A stretch of 10,270 nucleotides of DNA from JBKQWK01 sp052139595 (GTDB lineage Bacteria > Actinomycetota > Thermoleophilia > UBA2241), in the NCBI GenBank assembly GCA_052139595.1, contig JBKQWK010000225.1:1-10270 (forward strand), in the 5' to 3' direction. The notes under the pieces were generated by a model. That model ran no database searches. It was given only the letters and a program-made list of their open reading frames with translations, and had not been told where the DNA came from. This document shows, one piece after another, positions 1-6,943 of the stretch (position 1 is the first letter of the stretch; the number at the start of each line of letters is the position of its first letter). Made by a program: the position numbers and the translations under genes.

Positions 1-182
1 TCGCCCTCGGTCTCAAACTTGACGACGCCGGAGTCGGCATCGGTCTCGGTGATGGTTGACGCTGCTTCGGGAAACCCACTGGCAAGACTGCCATAGAGGG
101 ATCGCCAGATGAACTCGCTCCATTCGCGATCCGCGAAGGCGATCGGTACGTCGGCCTCGATCGAGCCACTGAGAGTGGCCAT
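1..182 (-). CDS. SRPBCC-like protein, N-terminal part (cut by the window edge)
   Basis: About 60 residues of an open frame run off the left edge. The protein starts MATLSGSIEADVPIAFADRE and continues with a W-SEF-WRSLYG stretch and an acidic TETDADSGVV segment. A first beta strand ending in V-P, followed by a helix containing W--F, resembles the start of SRPBCC (polyketide cyclase/START-like) ligand-binding proteins, but too little is present to prove the fold. The start is well supported: an AAGGAGG ribosome binding site lies four to five bases before the ATG. It is the last visible gene of the minus-strand group, 153 bases after the UBP zinc-finger gene, with a hairpin in that gap. The reality of the gene is likely; the family call is tentative. 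Confidence 0.6.
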   Translation of the reverse strand, partial: MATLSGSIEADVPIAFADREWSEFIWRSLYGSLASGFPEAASTITETDADSGVVKFETEG

Positions 183-206
183 TGTTCCTCCTTTTACAGA
201 CACACG

Positions 207-230
207 GCACGTCGCCACGGGGCGACGTGC
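207..230. repeat. Perfect 10-bp inverted repeat with 4-base loop before the SRPBCC-like gene
   Basis: The arms GCACGTCGCC (207-216) and GGCGACGTGC (221-230) are exact reverse complements around ACGG. On the minus strand the element sits about 24 bases upstream of the SRPBCC-like start, just before its ribosome binding site. No T-tract follows on either strand, so it is not a standard intrinsic terminator. It could be an mRNA hairpin in the leader or an operator for a dimeric regulator; the sequence does not decide which. Confidence 0.6.
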
Positions 231-335
231 AACGAAGCTTTCCCCGCCGCCGCAGTTGCTAACGAACCAGCCGTTCCTGGGGCAAGTGAGGCTGACGCCC
301 GGAAGAAGGAGTGGCCAGGGTTTCGCGCGAGATGG

Positions 336-599
336 TCACTCCGCGAAGGCGCCATCTGCATAGCAGTAGCGCCACTCTTCGCCGGGCTCGAACGAACGGA
401 TGACGTTGTGTCCCGTCGTTTGGGCGTGTTTGGTCGCGTGTTTGCCGATCGAATCATCGCAACAGCCGATGTGCCCACACTGCAGACACTTGCGCAGGTG
501 GACCCATTGCTGCCCTATCTCGAGGCACTCTTGGCAGCCCGTCCCGCTCGCCTCAGGCTCCGGCACGGGAACGGTGCGCATGTGCTCGCATTCGGCCAT
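336..599 (-). CDS. UBP-type zinc-finger protein
   Basis: This 87-residue protein is essentially one UBP (ubiquitin-specific-protease-type) zinc finger. The ligand pattern is clear: C4/H6 near the start, C22-x2-C25, C38-x2-C41, C46, H54/H58 and H64, with the family core WVHLRKCLQCGHIGCCD (residues 32-48) and the closing EPGEEWRYCYAD (71-82). In eukaryotes this domain grips the free Gly-Gly tail of ubiquitin. Small bacterial versions are common in actinobacteria and their ligand is not known to me. The GAGGAG motif five bases before the ATG supports the start. The gene begins 20 bases after the DUF5996 gene ends, so the two are probably co-transcribed. Family assignment is strong; function is open. 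Confidence 0.92.
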   Translation of the reverse strand: MAECEHMRTVPVPEPEASGTGCQECLEIGQQWVHLRKCLQCGHIGCCDDSIGKHATKHAQTTGHNVIRSFEPGEEWRYCYADGAFAE

Positions 600-619
600 G
601 ATCTCTCCTCTCGTCTCTT

Positions 620-1540
620 TCAGCCGTGGCGCGGCGCCGACGGCCGGAGATACTCGTGTGCTGCGGCGTCCCAGCCGCCCAAGGTGGTGGCCACGCGATA
701 GGCGGCGGCGAGAAAGTCGATGATCGCTTGGCGCGGGTCCGCACAGGTGCGCACAGCTTCATAGGGCATCAGCCACTCGCCCATCTCCTCGACCCAGCTC
801 GCGTAGTGAGGCTCCATCGGCGCCGCCTCACAGCCCGGCGGTCGCGGCACCAGGTAGGCATAAATAACCGGCGACGGGGCACTGTCGTCGCCGGCCCAGA
901 AGCCTCCGTTGAGATGTTCGGCGTCGAGGTCGTAGCGCATGATGTTGCCGCGGTTATCGGGCGCCAGAGTATGGCGGCCGGAGAAGAGCAGCACCGTGGA
1001 ATCGAACGACCCCCACCAGAACTGGACACCGCTGTGGCCGAAGAAGCGCGCGCGGAACTCCTCGAACACACCATTGACCGACGAGAGCACGCGCTGAAAC
1101 CGCTGCGCGTGCTCGGCCACAAAGGTGAAGTCAGCGGTGTTCCCGGAAAAGGGCGTCGCGTCTGATATCTCCTGCGGCTTCTCCCAGAGGTCGAGATCCA
1201 GACCCACACTGGTCAGAGCATCGTGAAAGTCAGACCAGATGGTGGCCACACAGCGGCCGGGCACCAGCGGCACGGTCGCAGTCCGGCCGTCACTGCTGGC
1301 CACCCAGAGGGTGCTCCGAAAAACGTCGATGCCCAGCGACACTGTCCTTGATCCGTGCGGCAGCGGACCCGTCGCCAAGCCGTGCGCGTCGAGGAAGAGT
1401 CGAGTATGCAGCCACTCCGGCTGAGGCGGCGCCAAGACGAGCTTCGTCTTGCCGATCATCTGGGCGATCATATGCAGCGTCTTCTTCGTCGGCGCCCACT
1501 CCTCGTAAGGAAGCGCTGGCCAGTCGGCGTGATCAGTCAT
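620..1540 (-). CDS. DUF5996 family protein
   Basis: This 306-residue soluble protein has no signal peptide or membrane segment. Family hallmarks visible in order are WPALPYEEW-PT--TLHM (residues 7-24), the K-LVLAPP segment (33-39), the RTVSLGIDVF strand, the EKPQEI-DATPF segment, FWWGSFD followed by LLFSGRHTLAP, the GGFWAGDD turn, YAYLVPRPPG, and a C-terminal GEWLMPYEAVR with a DFLAAAYRVAT helix. The biochemical role of DUF5996 is unknown. Length is normal for the family. A GAAGGAG ribosome binding site five bases before the ATG supports the start. It lies 48 bases after the larA-like gene and 20 bases before the UBP zinc-finger gene on the same strand, which suggests a shared transcript. Confidence 0.9.
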   Translation of the reverse strand: MTDHADWPALPYEEWAPTKKTLHMIAQMIGKTKLVLAPPQPEWLHTRLFLDAHGLATGPLPHGSRTVSLGIDVFRSTLWVASSDGRTATVPLVPGRCVATIWSDFHDALTSVGLDLDLWEKPQEISDATPFSGNTADFTFVAEHAQRFQRVLSSVNGVFEEFRARFFGHSGVQFWWGSFDSTVLLFSGRHTLAPDNRGNIMRYDLDAEHLNGGFWAGDDSAPSPVIYAYLVPRPPGCEAAPMEPHYASWVEEMGEWLMPYEAVRTCADPRQAIIDFLAAAYRVATTLGGWDAAAHEYLRPSAPRHG

Positions 1541-1588
1541 CGAGACTCCTTCTCTGCTGCTCTCTGTGACCTCGCCACGACGAGTCGA

Positions 1589-2902
1589 TCAGCCGGCACC
1601 ATCGCCGGCAAGCGGCGAGACAAACTCACCGTGCTCATCAAAACCAAGCTGATGAACCGCGGCGTCGATGATCACATCGTCGCGTGCCTCGAGCGCCGCC
1701 AGACAGCCCTGCGAGACGACGAGCCGCTCAACCGCCAGCGTATTCTTGATGTGGACGAGGCACAGATCGTCAAGTGTGTACGGTCGTATAGTGGCCAGGG
1801 CCACGGCGATCGCCTCACGCTCCGTCGCCACGGTGAGCGGCAGGCGCATGTCCTCGGGAAAGCAGGCCGTGACCGCGTTCACCGCCGTCACTGCGGGATC
1901 GACCTTCTGAAGCAGGCGCGGGGTGGCGACATCGACGAAACCGAGACCACAGGCGTTGCCTTCGGAAGCCGCCGTCAAGTCGCGCACGAAGATACGCGCG
2001 ATGCGCGGTGTCGTGCGCTTGACCTGCCACGACCCTAGAGAGCGCCCGATGACGTTCGGGTCAAGGCCGGCGCCGCTGATATCTTTGCCCATCTCATCGA
2101 CGATGAGCAGATCGATGTCGTCAAGCGGCAGGCCGGGCAGCAGCATTCGTGCCGTCGCCTGCAGCGCGAGTTCGCCCGCCTCAATCTCGTCTGCCGGCAG
2201 GAGGCGCACGTCGCAGGCACGGTGTTCCTGGTTTTCGATGATGGCGACGCCAAAGAGAACGTGAGCGCGCTGCAGCAGCGCGCCGCCGGCCAAGCGCACG
2301 ACCACACCCAGGTCGCGCGCAACGCCGGCGCGGTGAAGGTGATCGGCACCCTTCTGGTTACCGAGGCCGATGCAGAGCATCTTCAACAAGCCGCTGCCCA
2401 TCGGCCCGGCAAAATCGGTGTGCGGCTTGAGACGATTGATGACCACGATGCCGTCTGCTTCATAAGCTTCGCGGTCGAGATACAGAGAGATGCCATCGGT
2501 CTCACCGAGTAAGACCACGTCCATGGTGGCGCGGATCGGCACGCCGATCGTCGCAGCCGTGATCCCGGCGTTAGCCAGCACGGCCACCTGCCCTTGTGCG
2601 CTGGCTCCGCCGTGCGAGCCCATGGCGGGAACGATGAAAGGCTCGCAGCCAGCCGCACGCAGGCCGGCAACGACGGCCTTGACGACAGCCACCAGGCCGT
2701 CAATGCCACGGCTGCCAACGGTGACGGCAATGCGCGCACCTGGCCGCAAGCTCAAGCGAGCAGCAACCCGCTGCCACTCGCTCTCAACCTGCGCCCTGAC
2801 ATCGATGGCCGCCGGCAGAGCGAATCGCTGCTGCACGAGCCGCGCCTTGGGCAGCCGCAGCTCGGCGTCGTCGAGCGGATGAACCACCGGTCCCACAATC
2901 AT
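1589..2902 (-). CDS. LarA-superfamily nickel-pincer-dependent isomerase (lactate racemase-like)
   Basis: The 437-residue protein matches the LarA/DUF2088 family, whose members use a nickel-pincer nucleotide to move hydride at a 2-hydroxy-acid centre. Visible landmarks are VGSRGIDGLV (R65), PAMGSHGGAS (H97), NRLKPHTDF (K159, H161), SGLLKML (K174) and KGADHLHRAG (H188, H190). The spacing R65-H97, H97-H161 and K174-H190 is close to R75-H108, H108-H174 and K184-H200 of Lactobacillus LarA as I recall it, so the cofactor lysine and catalytic histidines appear intact. Overall sequence differs from true LarA; it looks like an uncharacterised subgroup (possibly group 22), so lactate need not be the substrate. 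Start choice: the ATG at 2902 matches the family N-terminus (MIVGPVVHPLDD) and overlaps the stop of a mini-ORF. An in-frame ATG at 2926 is the alternative, but the GGAGG lies 13 bases from it. No larB, larC or larE is in the window. Confidence 0.85.
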   Translation of the reverse strand: MIVGPVVHPLDDAELRLPKARLVQQRFALPAAIDVRAQVESEWQRVAARLSLRPGARIAVTVGSRGIDGLVAVVKAVVAGLRAAGCEPFIVPAMGSHGGASAQGQVAVLANAGITAATIGVPIRATMDVVLLGETDGISLYLDREAYEADGIVVINRLKPHTDFAGPMGSGLLKMLCIGLGNQKGADHLHRAGVARDLGVVVRLAGGALLQRAHVLFGVAIIENQEHRACDVRLLPADEIEAGELALQATARMLLPGLPLDDIDLLIVDEMGKDISGAGLDPNVIGRSLGSWQVKRTTPRIARIFVRDLTAASEGNACGLGFVDVATPRLLQKVDPAVTAVNAVTACFPEDMRLPLTVATEREAIAVALATIRPYTLDDLCLVHIKNTLAVERLVVSQGCLAALEARDDVIIDAAVHQLGFDEHGEFVSPLAGDGAG

Positions 2903-2934
2903 GTCGCAGCCCCGCCGTATGCACATAGTCGCAT
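2899..2934 (-). CDS. Possible 11-codon leader ORF coupled to the larA-like gene
   Basis: The best ribosome binding site in this leader (GGAGG at 2940-2944) lies five bases before an ATG at 2934 that is out of frame with the isomerase. It opens MRLCAYGGAAT and stops at a TGA whose first two bases are the last two of the isomerase ATG at 2902 (ATGA overlap). This arrangement would let ribosomes finishing the mini-ORF restart on the isomerase. There is no run of one codon as in classic attenuators. It may be chance, with 2926 as the true start. Confidence 0.35.
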   Translation of the reverse strand: MRLCAYGGAAT

Positions 2935-2950
2935 GCTTACCTCCGATTGT

Positions 2951-2990
2951 GGCCTTGCCGGGCTTGGCAAAAACCTGGCCCGGCAAGGCC
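2951..2990. repeat. Long hairpin in the permease/larA-like intergenic region
   Basis: A 40-base near-palindrome has a perfect outer 12-bp stem, GGCCTTGCCGGG (2951-2962) with CCCGGCAAGGCC (2979-2990). One more pair, a two-base mismatch and two further pairs then lead to a six-base A-rich (minus strand: T-rich) loop. It ends six bases before the GGAGG of the larA-like gene on the minus strand. There is no T-tract after it on that strand, so it is not a normal terminator. It could stabilise the permease mRNA end, cause partial termination, or gate translation of the next gene. Confidence 0.7.
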
Positions 2991-3036
2991 ACGCGCGCCC
3001 TGTGTCAGTCACGTATCCTCTGTCAGCCAGCCTGGG

Positions 3037-4476
3037 TCAGTCGACCCGCACCGGCTGCTCAGCGAGCGCACCATTGCGACCCACCTTGAGGATCCTGGTC
3101 GCCGCCACGTAGTAGAGAACCCCGGAAATGATGGCGCCGATGATCCAGGAGATGTCGGCCCCGCCGAGGTGCTTGACCAGCGGCCCAACATAGAGACTCG
3201 AGTTTACGAATGGCAGCTCGATCAGGATGGTGAGCACGTAGATGCCGACTGCCCACCAGTTCACGGACCCGTAGATGCCCTTGCTCTTGAAGATCTCCGC
3301 GATCTCATAGTGGCCGTGGCGGACGAGGTAGTAGTCCGTCAGGTTGATCGCCGTCCACGGGATCAGGAAGTAGAGCAGAAAGACAACGAAGTTCGAGAGA
3401 TCGGTAAGAAAATGCGGGCTCGCCAAAATGGCGATCACAGTACCGATGATGGCGAGTGCGCCAGCCGACAGCAGGCGCACCCAGTGCGCCGCGCCAACTC
3501 TGCCCGAGGGACTGACGGCGGCGGCGCCAGAGAGAAACGGTCCGTACAGGTTTTCCACGTTGGCCGCAAAAATGCCCAAGATGGCAGTGATCAGCACCAG
3601 CCACTGGATGCTGGGGAAGAGGCCGGCGAAATAGCCAGCCGTGTTGGCCGAGATCGCCGACGAGGCCAGAATGCCGCCCAGAGCACCAACGATCATCATC
3701 CACACAGCGCCAATGGAGGCACCGAGGTAGGTAAACCAGAAGGTGCGGCCAGAGCGTGTGTCCTCGGGCAGATAGCGTGAATAGTCAGAGACGTACGGCG
3801 CCCACGTGATCTGCCAGGAGACGAAGATCGAGATCACGAGGAGCATGTTGGCCAGCGTGTCGCCGGTGGCGTGGTAGGCAGGCTCATGGACCGTGAGCAT
3901 CTTGACCGTGATGGCGATGAACACGACGGCAAACAGCACCGACGCCCAGCGATCGTAGCGATGAATGAAATTGTAACCGATCCAGGCCATCAGCAGGGTG
4001 ACGATGTTACAGATGATGATGCCCCAATCGGTCGAAACGTGCAGCAGCTTGACCAGGACCTCACCACCGAGGATCGCACTGCTGACGAAGAAACCGATAT
4101 ACATGAGGATGACGACGACAATCGGCAATATGGCGCCAAACATGCCGAACTGAGCCCGGCTCTGAATCATCTGCGGCATGCCCAGTCGCGGTCCCTGGAC
4201 CGAGTGGTAGGCCATGAACAGAGCACCGACCAGGTTGCCGATGACGATGGCGATGATCGCCCAGGTCAGGCTGAGGCCAAAGACGGCGGTCGCCAGCAGG
4301 CCAGTAGCGACCGTAGTGATTTGCGTATTGCTGGCAAACCAGATGGTGAAGAGCGTGTTGGGCCTGCCGTGACGCTCTGCCAGTGGGATGTACTCGATCG
4401 CGCGGCGCTCAACAAAACTGGCAGGTCCAGTTCGAACGCTCGGTGACTCCTGCGGATTCTCTGATTGAACGGCCAT
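3037..4476 (-). CDS. NCS1 family permease (cytosine/purine/uracil/thiamine/allantoin type)
   Basis: This 479-residue inner-membrane transporter has about twelve hydrophobic helices. NCS1 landmarks are the TM1 region TLFTIWFASNTQ (41-52), QGPRLGMPQMIQSRAQFG (94-111), and W-PYVSDYSRYLPEDT in the TM6 region (225-240). C-terminal helices carry NLTDYYLVRHGHY. Known relatives import nucleobases, allantoin, hydantoins, thiamine or pyridoxine by cation symport; the substrate cannot be read from sequence. The start has an AGAGAGG motif about ten bases upstream. The gene begins 167 bases after the hisC stop and is followed, 134 bases on, by the larA-like gene. It may supply that enzyme's substrate or a precursor. 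Length is typical and no defect is seen. Confidence 0.9.
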   Translation of the reverse strand: MAVQSENPQESPSVRTGPASFVERRAIEYIPLAERHGRPNTLFTIWFASNTQITTVATGLLATAVFGLSLTWAIIAIVIGNLVGALFMAYHSVQGPRLGMPQMIQSRAQFGMFGAILPIVVVILMYIGFFVSSAILGGEVLVKLLHVSTDWGIIICNIVTLLMAWIGYNFIHRYDRWASVLFAVVFIAITVKMLTVHEPAYHATGDTLANMLLVISIFVSWQITWAPYVSDYSRYLPEDTRSGRTFWFTYLGASIGAVWMMIVGALGGILASSAISANTAGYFAGLFPSIQWLVLITAILGIFAANVENLYGPFLSGAAAVSPSGRVGAAHWVRLLSAGALAIIGTVIAILASPHFLTDLSNFVVFLLYFLIPWTAINLTDYYLVRHGHYEIAEIFKSKGIYGSVNWWAVGIYVLTILIELPFVNSSLYVGPLVKHLGGADISWIIGAIISGVLYYVAATRILKVGRNGALAEQPVRVD

Positions 4477-4522
4477 TACGTACCATCCTCTCTATGTCCA
4501 CTGGATTCGTGCATCGTCGGTC

Positions 4523-4565
4523 AGACGGACCAAGAATCCGGGATTATCCCCGCGGATGCCCGTCT
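4523..4565. repeat. Imperfect nested inverted repeat upstream of the NCS1 permease
   Basis: In the 167-base gap between hisC and the permease, AGACGG (4523-4528) pairs with CCGTCT (4560-4565). An imperfect inner palindrome (ATCCGGGATTATCCCCGCGGAT, broken by a two-base bulge on one arm) fills most of the interval. It lies about 47 bases before the permease start. It has no T-tract, so it is more likely leader structure or an operator than a terminator. The rest of the gap shows no convincing gene; I saw no good -35/-10 pair for the permease. Confidence 0.35.
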
Positions 4566-4643
4566 GTGTGCTCGTTGGGAAGCCTTGTCGCCCCATGAAC
4601 AGCACGACCTCGCACCTGAGCGTTGACCTCGGCAGGGGCCCAT

Positions 4644-5702
4644 TTATCCCTGGTCCTCCGGACCAATCTCGTCGAGAGCGCGCTCGAGGAGTGCCAAGCC
4701 CTCTGCTGAGGGCACACTAATGCGCGCCGACCCGGGCATGCCCAGCGAGGATCCCGGACGCACGCTGATACCTCGCTGAAGCAGGCCGGCGACGAGAGCG
4801 TCTTCGTCGCGGCAAAGAACGAGGACGAAGTTGGCCTGCGAGGGAACCGTGGCATAGCCGCGAGAGGTGAACATCGAGCTGATGTGAGCGCGCCTCGCGA
4901 CTATGGTTCGGCGGACCTCTTCCGTCCGCTCGTTGTCTTTCAGGGCCGCCTCGGCGGCGGCCTGAGCAAGCGCATTGACCGAGAACGGCAGCCGGACGCG
5001 CCTAAGGTCCTCCACCACGCCGGCGGGCCCCACCAGATACCCGATGCGCAGACCGGCCAGACCGTACAGTTTCGAGAAGGTGCGCACAACGACCGCCTCA
5101 CCCGCCACGGCCAGTGGCAGCGCCGTGATCGCCGCCGGGTCGTCGGCGAAGTCCACATAGGCCTCGTCAACGACGACGAGGCCCGCGCGCGCTTCGTCGA
5201 CGAGCGTCGCGACGGCCTCTCGTGACACGGTCGTACCCGTGGGATTATGGGGGTTGCAGACGAAATACAGGTCTGCGTGAACCGCCGCCATTGCACCCAG
5301 GTCGTGTGTCCAGCCCGCCAGCGGAACCCGCTCGACCCTGGCCCCTAGCGACTGAGCCACCACTTCATCGACCCGATAGGGCGGGTCGGCGATAACCACG
5401 CCGCCGCCACCCGCCGCATACGCCATGACCAGCAGAAAGATGAGCTCGTCGGAGCCATTGCCGACGAGGATCTGGTCAGGATCCACAGCGAGACGCTCGC
5501 CGAGACGCTCACGCAGCGCAGTCGCCAGGGGATCCGGATATCGGTTGATGCCGGCCAGCGCAGCCACAGCGGCGTCGCTCACACCGGAGGAGGCAGGAAA
5601 CGGTGACTCGTTGGACGCCAGTCGTCCCGGCTCAGTCGACACAGGCCGACCCGGCACGTACGGGCTTAGCCCGGCCATCCAGGAGCGCACTTGAGTCTTC
5701 AT
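4644..5702 (-). CDS. hisC: HisC-type class I/II aminotransferase (histidinol-phosphate aminotransferase family)
   Basis: The 352-residue PLP enzyme has the HisC layout: SPYVPG (13-18), LASNESPF (28-35), NRYPDP (53-58), VGNGSDELI (80-88), CNPHNPTGT (149-157), VVDEAYVDF (177-185), and TFSKLYGLAGLRIGY (208-222) with Schiff-base lysine K211 and R219. R327 in the C-terminal ARIS segment is the likely carboxylate-binding arginine. HisC moves an amino group from glutamate to imidazole-acetol phosphate in histidine synthesis; close relatives use aromatic 2-oxo acids. Oddities: the C-terminal G-[TS]-x-E-[EN]N signature of most HisC proteins is replaced by VPSAEG, and no other his gene is nearby. The ATG overlaps the stop of the upstream oxidase (ATGA), with GGAGG ten bases before, which implies translational coupling. 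A 2-oxo-acid aminotransferase other than true HisC is therefore plausible. Confidence 0.85.
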   Translation of the reverse strand: MKTQVRSWMAGLSPYVPGRPVSTEPGRLASNESPFPASSGVSDAAVAALAGINRYPDPLATALRERLGERLAVDPDQILVGNGSDELIFLLVMAYAAGGGGVVIADPPYRVDEVVAQSLGARVERVPLAGWTHDLGAMAAVHADLYFVCNPHNPTGTTVSREAVATLVDEARAGLVVVDEAYVDFADDPAAITALPLAVAGEAVVVRTFSKLYGLAGLRIGYLVGPAGVVEDLRRVRLPFSVNALAQAAAEAALKDNERTEEVRRTIVARRAHISSMFTSRGYATVPSQANFVLVLCRDEDALVAGLLQRGISVRPGSSLGMPGSARISVPSAEGLALLERALDEIGPEDQG

Positions 5703-6943
5703 GGGCGACTCGCCTCCCTGACTCGCGGGTTCGAGCGTCGCCGGAGCAGACGAGGTCCCTGCGCACGCAGTTCAACCACCGAGGCCACGCCAAGCAGCTC
5801 CAACGTGCGCTTGAATTCCGCAAACAGCAACGACAGGGCGCGGTCGACGCCGGCCTCGCCTCCGGCCATGAGGCCGTACAGGTAAGCACGGCCTACCGCG
5901 CCAGCGTCGGCACCGAGCGCGACGGCAATGGCAAGATCCGTGCCGTGGCGGATCCCCGAGTCGACGATGATCGTCGTCTCTTCGCCGACCGCCTCCCGCA
6001 CGCTGGCCAAGAGGTCAATCGGAGGGGCCACGCGATCGAGCTGGCGACCGCCGTGGTTGGAAAGGTGCACACCGTCGGCGCCCGTGGCGATCGCTTCGCG
6101 GGCGCCACGGGGGTCGAGGGCGCCCTTGACAACGAACGCTCCCGGCCACTGCTCGCGCACTGCGGCGACGTCACTCCACGTCAGACTCGCATCGAAGAGA
6201 TCGCTCATGCTCTCGATGGTGACTCCCTGGGCTGCGTCCAGACCGGCCGGTGCGTTCGCGAACGTGATCACAGGGTGTCGCATGATGTCGATCCAGTACG
6301 AGGGCTTGCGCACGATGCCCAGGAACGCTTCTGCCGTTAGCCGGGGAGGGATCGTGAGGCCGTTGCGCTCGTCACGGATCCGAAATCCGGAGACAGGCAC
6401 ATCAACGCTCAGCTCAAGCACGCGGTAGCCGGCCGCCCAGGCGCGGCGCACGAGTTCACTCGTCAGTTCGCGGTCGCGCCAGACGTAGAGTTGGAACCAG
6501 AGATCGGGATTCCCCGTGGCAGCCACGTCCTCGATCGAGGTCGACCCCACAGTAGACAGCCCGTAAGCAACCCCGGCGCGAGCCGCGGCACGCGCAACCG
6601 CACGTTCGCCGTCAGGGTGCATCATGCGCGAGTAGCCAGTGGGAGAGCAGACGAGCGGAAACCGCAGCTTTTGGCCCAGCAGCACAGTCGACGTGTCGAC
6701 CGCAGAGACGTCCCGCGGGTTGGCTGGCAGCAAATCCCAGTCTCGAAAAGCGGCCACGTTGGTCCTGATGCTCAATTCCTCGTCCGCTCCGCCCTCCACG
6801 TAATCGAAGACCGCCCGCGGCACACGTCGCCTCGCCAGTTCGCGAAGATCACCGATTTGATAGCAACGACGTAGATGCCGGCGCGCGGGGTGCCACTCCG
6901 GGTGCTCGAACCCAATCAGGTTACGGATCTCGCTCGGCCTCAT
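5699..6943 (-). CDS. lldD: FMN-dependent alpha-hydroxy-acid oxidase / L-lactate dehydrogenase
   Basis: This 414-residue TIM-barrel flavoenzyme oxidises L-2-hydroxy acids to 2-oxo acids. Key family residues, matched to glycolate oxidase, are all present: Y48 in FDYVEGG, Y153 in FQLYVW, D181 in SVDVPVSG, K273 in VVKGALD, and the catalytic pair H297/R300 in LSNHGGRQLD. FMN phosphate-binding segments DSGIRHGTD (328-336) and GRAYLYGLMAGGEAGV (351-366) follow. It most resembles mycobacterial LldD2 from memory, including the N-terminal extension. The ATG at 6943 fits the family; a GTG at 6994 would add 17 residues. No clear ribosome binding site precedes 6943, but a TATTCT six bases upstream of the ATG could be a -10 box for leaderless transcription (weak). 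The stop overlaps the aminotransferase start. Substrate could be lactate or a bulkier 2-hydroxy acid. Confidence 0.88.
   Translation of the reverse strand: MRPSEIRNLIGFEHPEWHPARRHLRRCYQIGDLRELARRRVPRAVFDYVEGGADEELSIRTNVAAFRDWDLLPANPRDVSAVDTSTVLLGQKLRFPLVCSPTGYSRMMHPDGERAVARAAARAGVAYGLSTVGSTSIEDVAATGNPDLWFQLYVWRDRELTSELVRRAWAAGYRVLELSVDVPVSGFRIRDERNGLTIPPRLTAEAFLGIVRKPSYWIDIMRHPVITFANAPAGLDAAQGVTIESMSDLFDASLTWSDVAAVREQWPGAFVVKGALDPRGAREAIATGADGVHLSNHGGRQLDRVAPPIDLLASVREAVGEETTIIVDSGIRHGTDLAIAVALGADAGAVGRAYLYGLMAGGEAGVDRALSLLFAEFKRTLELLGVASVVELRAQGPRLLRRRSNPRVREASRP

Noticed and set aside
1355..2038. Plus-strand open frame of 227 codons across the DUF5996/larA-like junction
   Set aside because: It spans two well-supported minus-strand genes, is arginine-rich, and shows no domain.
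2951..2990. Hairpin between permease and larA-like gene as an intrinsic terminator
   Set aside because: No T-tract follows the stem on the minus strand; T residues are only in the loop.
2947..3780. Plus-strand open frame of 277 codons opposite the NCS1 permease
   Set aside because: It is antisense to a clear twelve-helix permease; the product is charged and low in hydrophobic residues, as expected for the complement of membrane-protein codons.
4527..4643. Short 40-codon minus-strand frame beginning right after the hisC stop (TAAATG)
   Set aside because: The product is short, rich in R, S and C, with no ribosome binding site of its own and no recognisable family.
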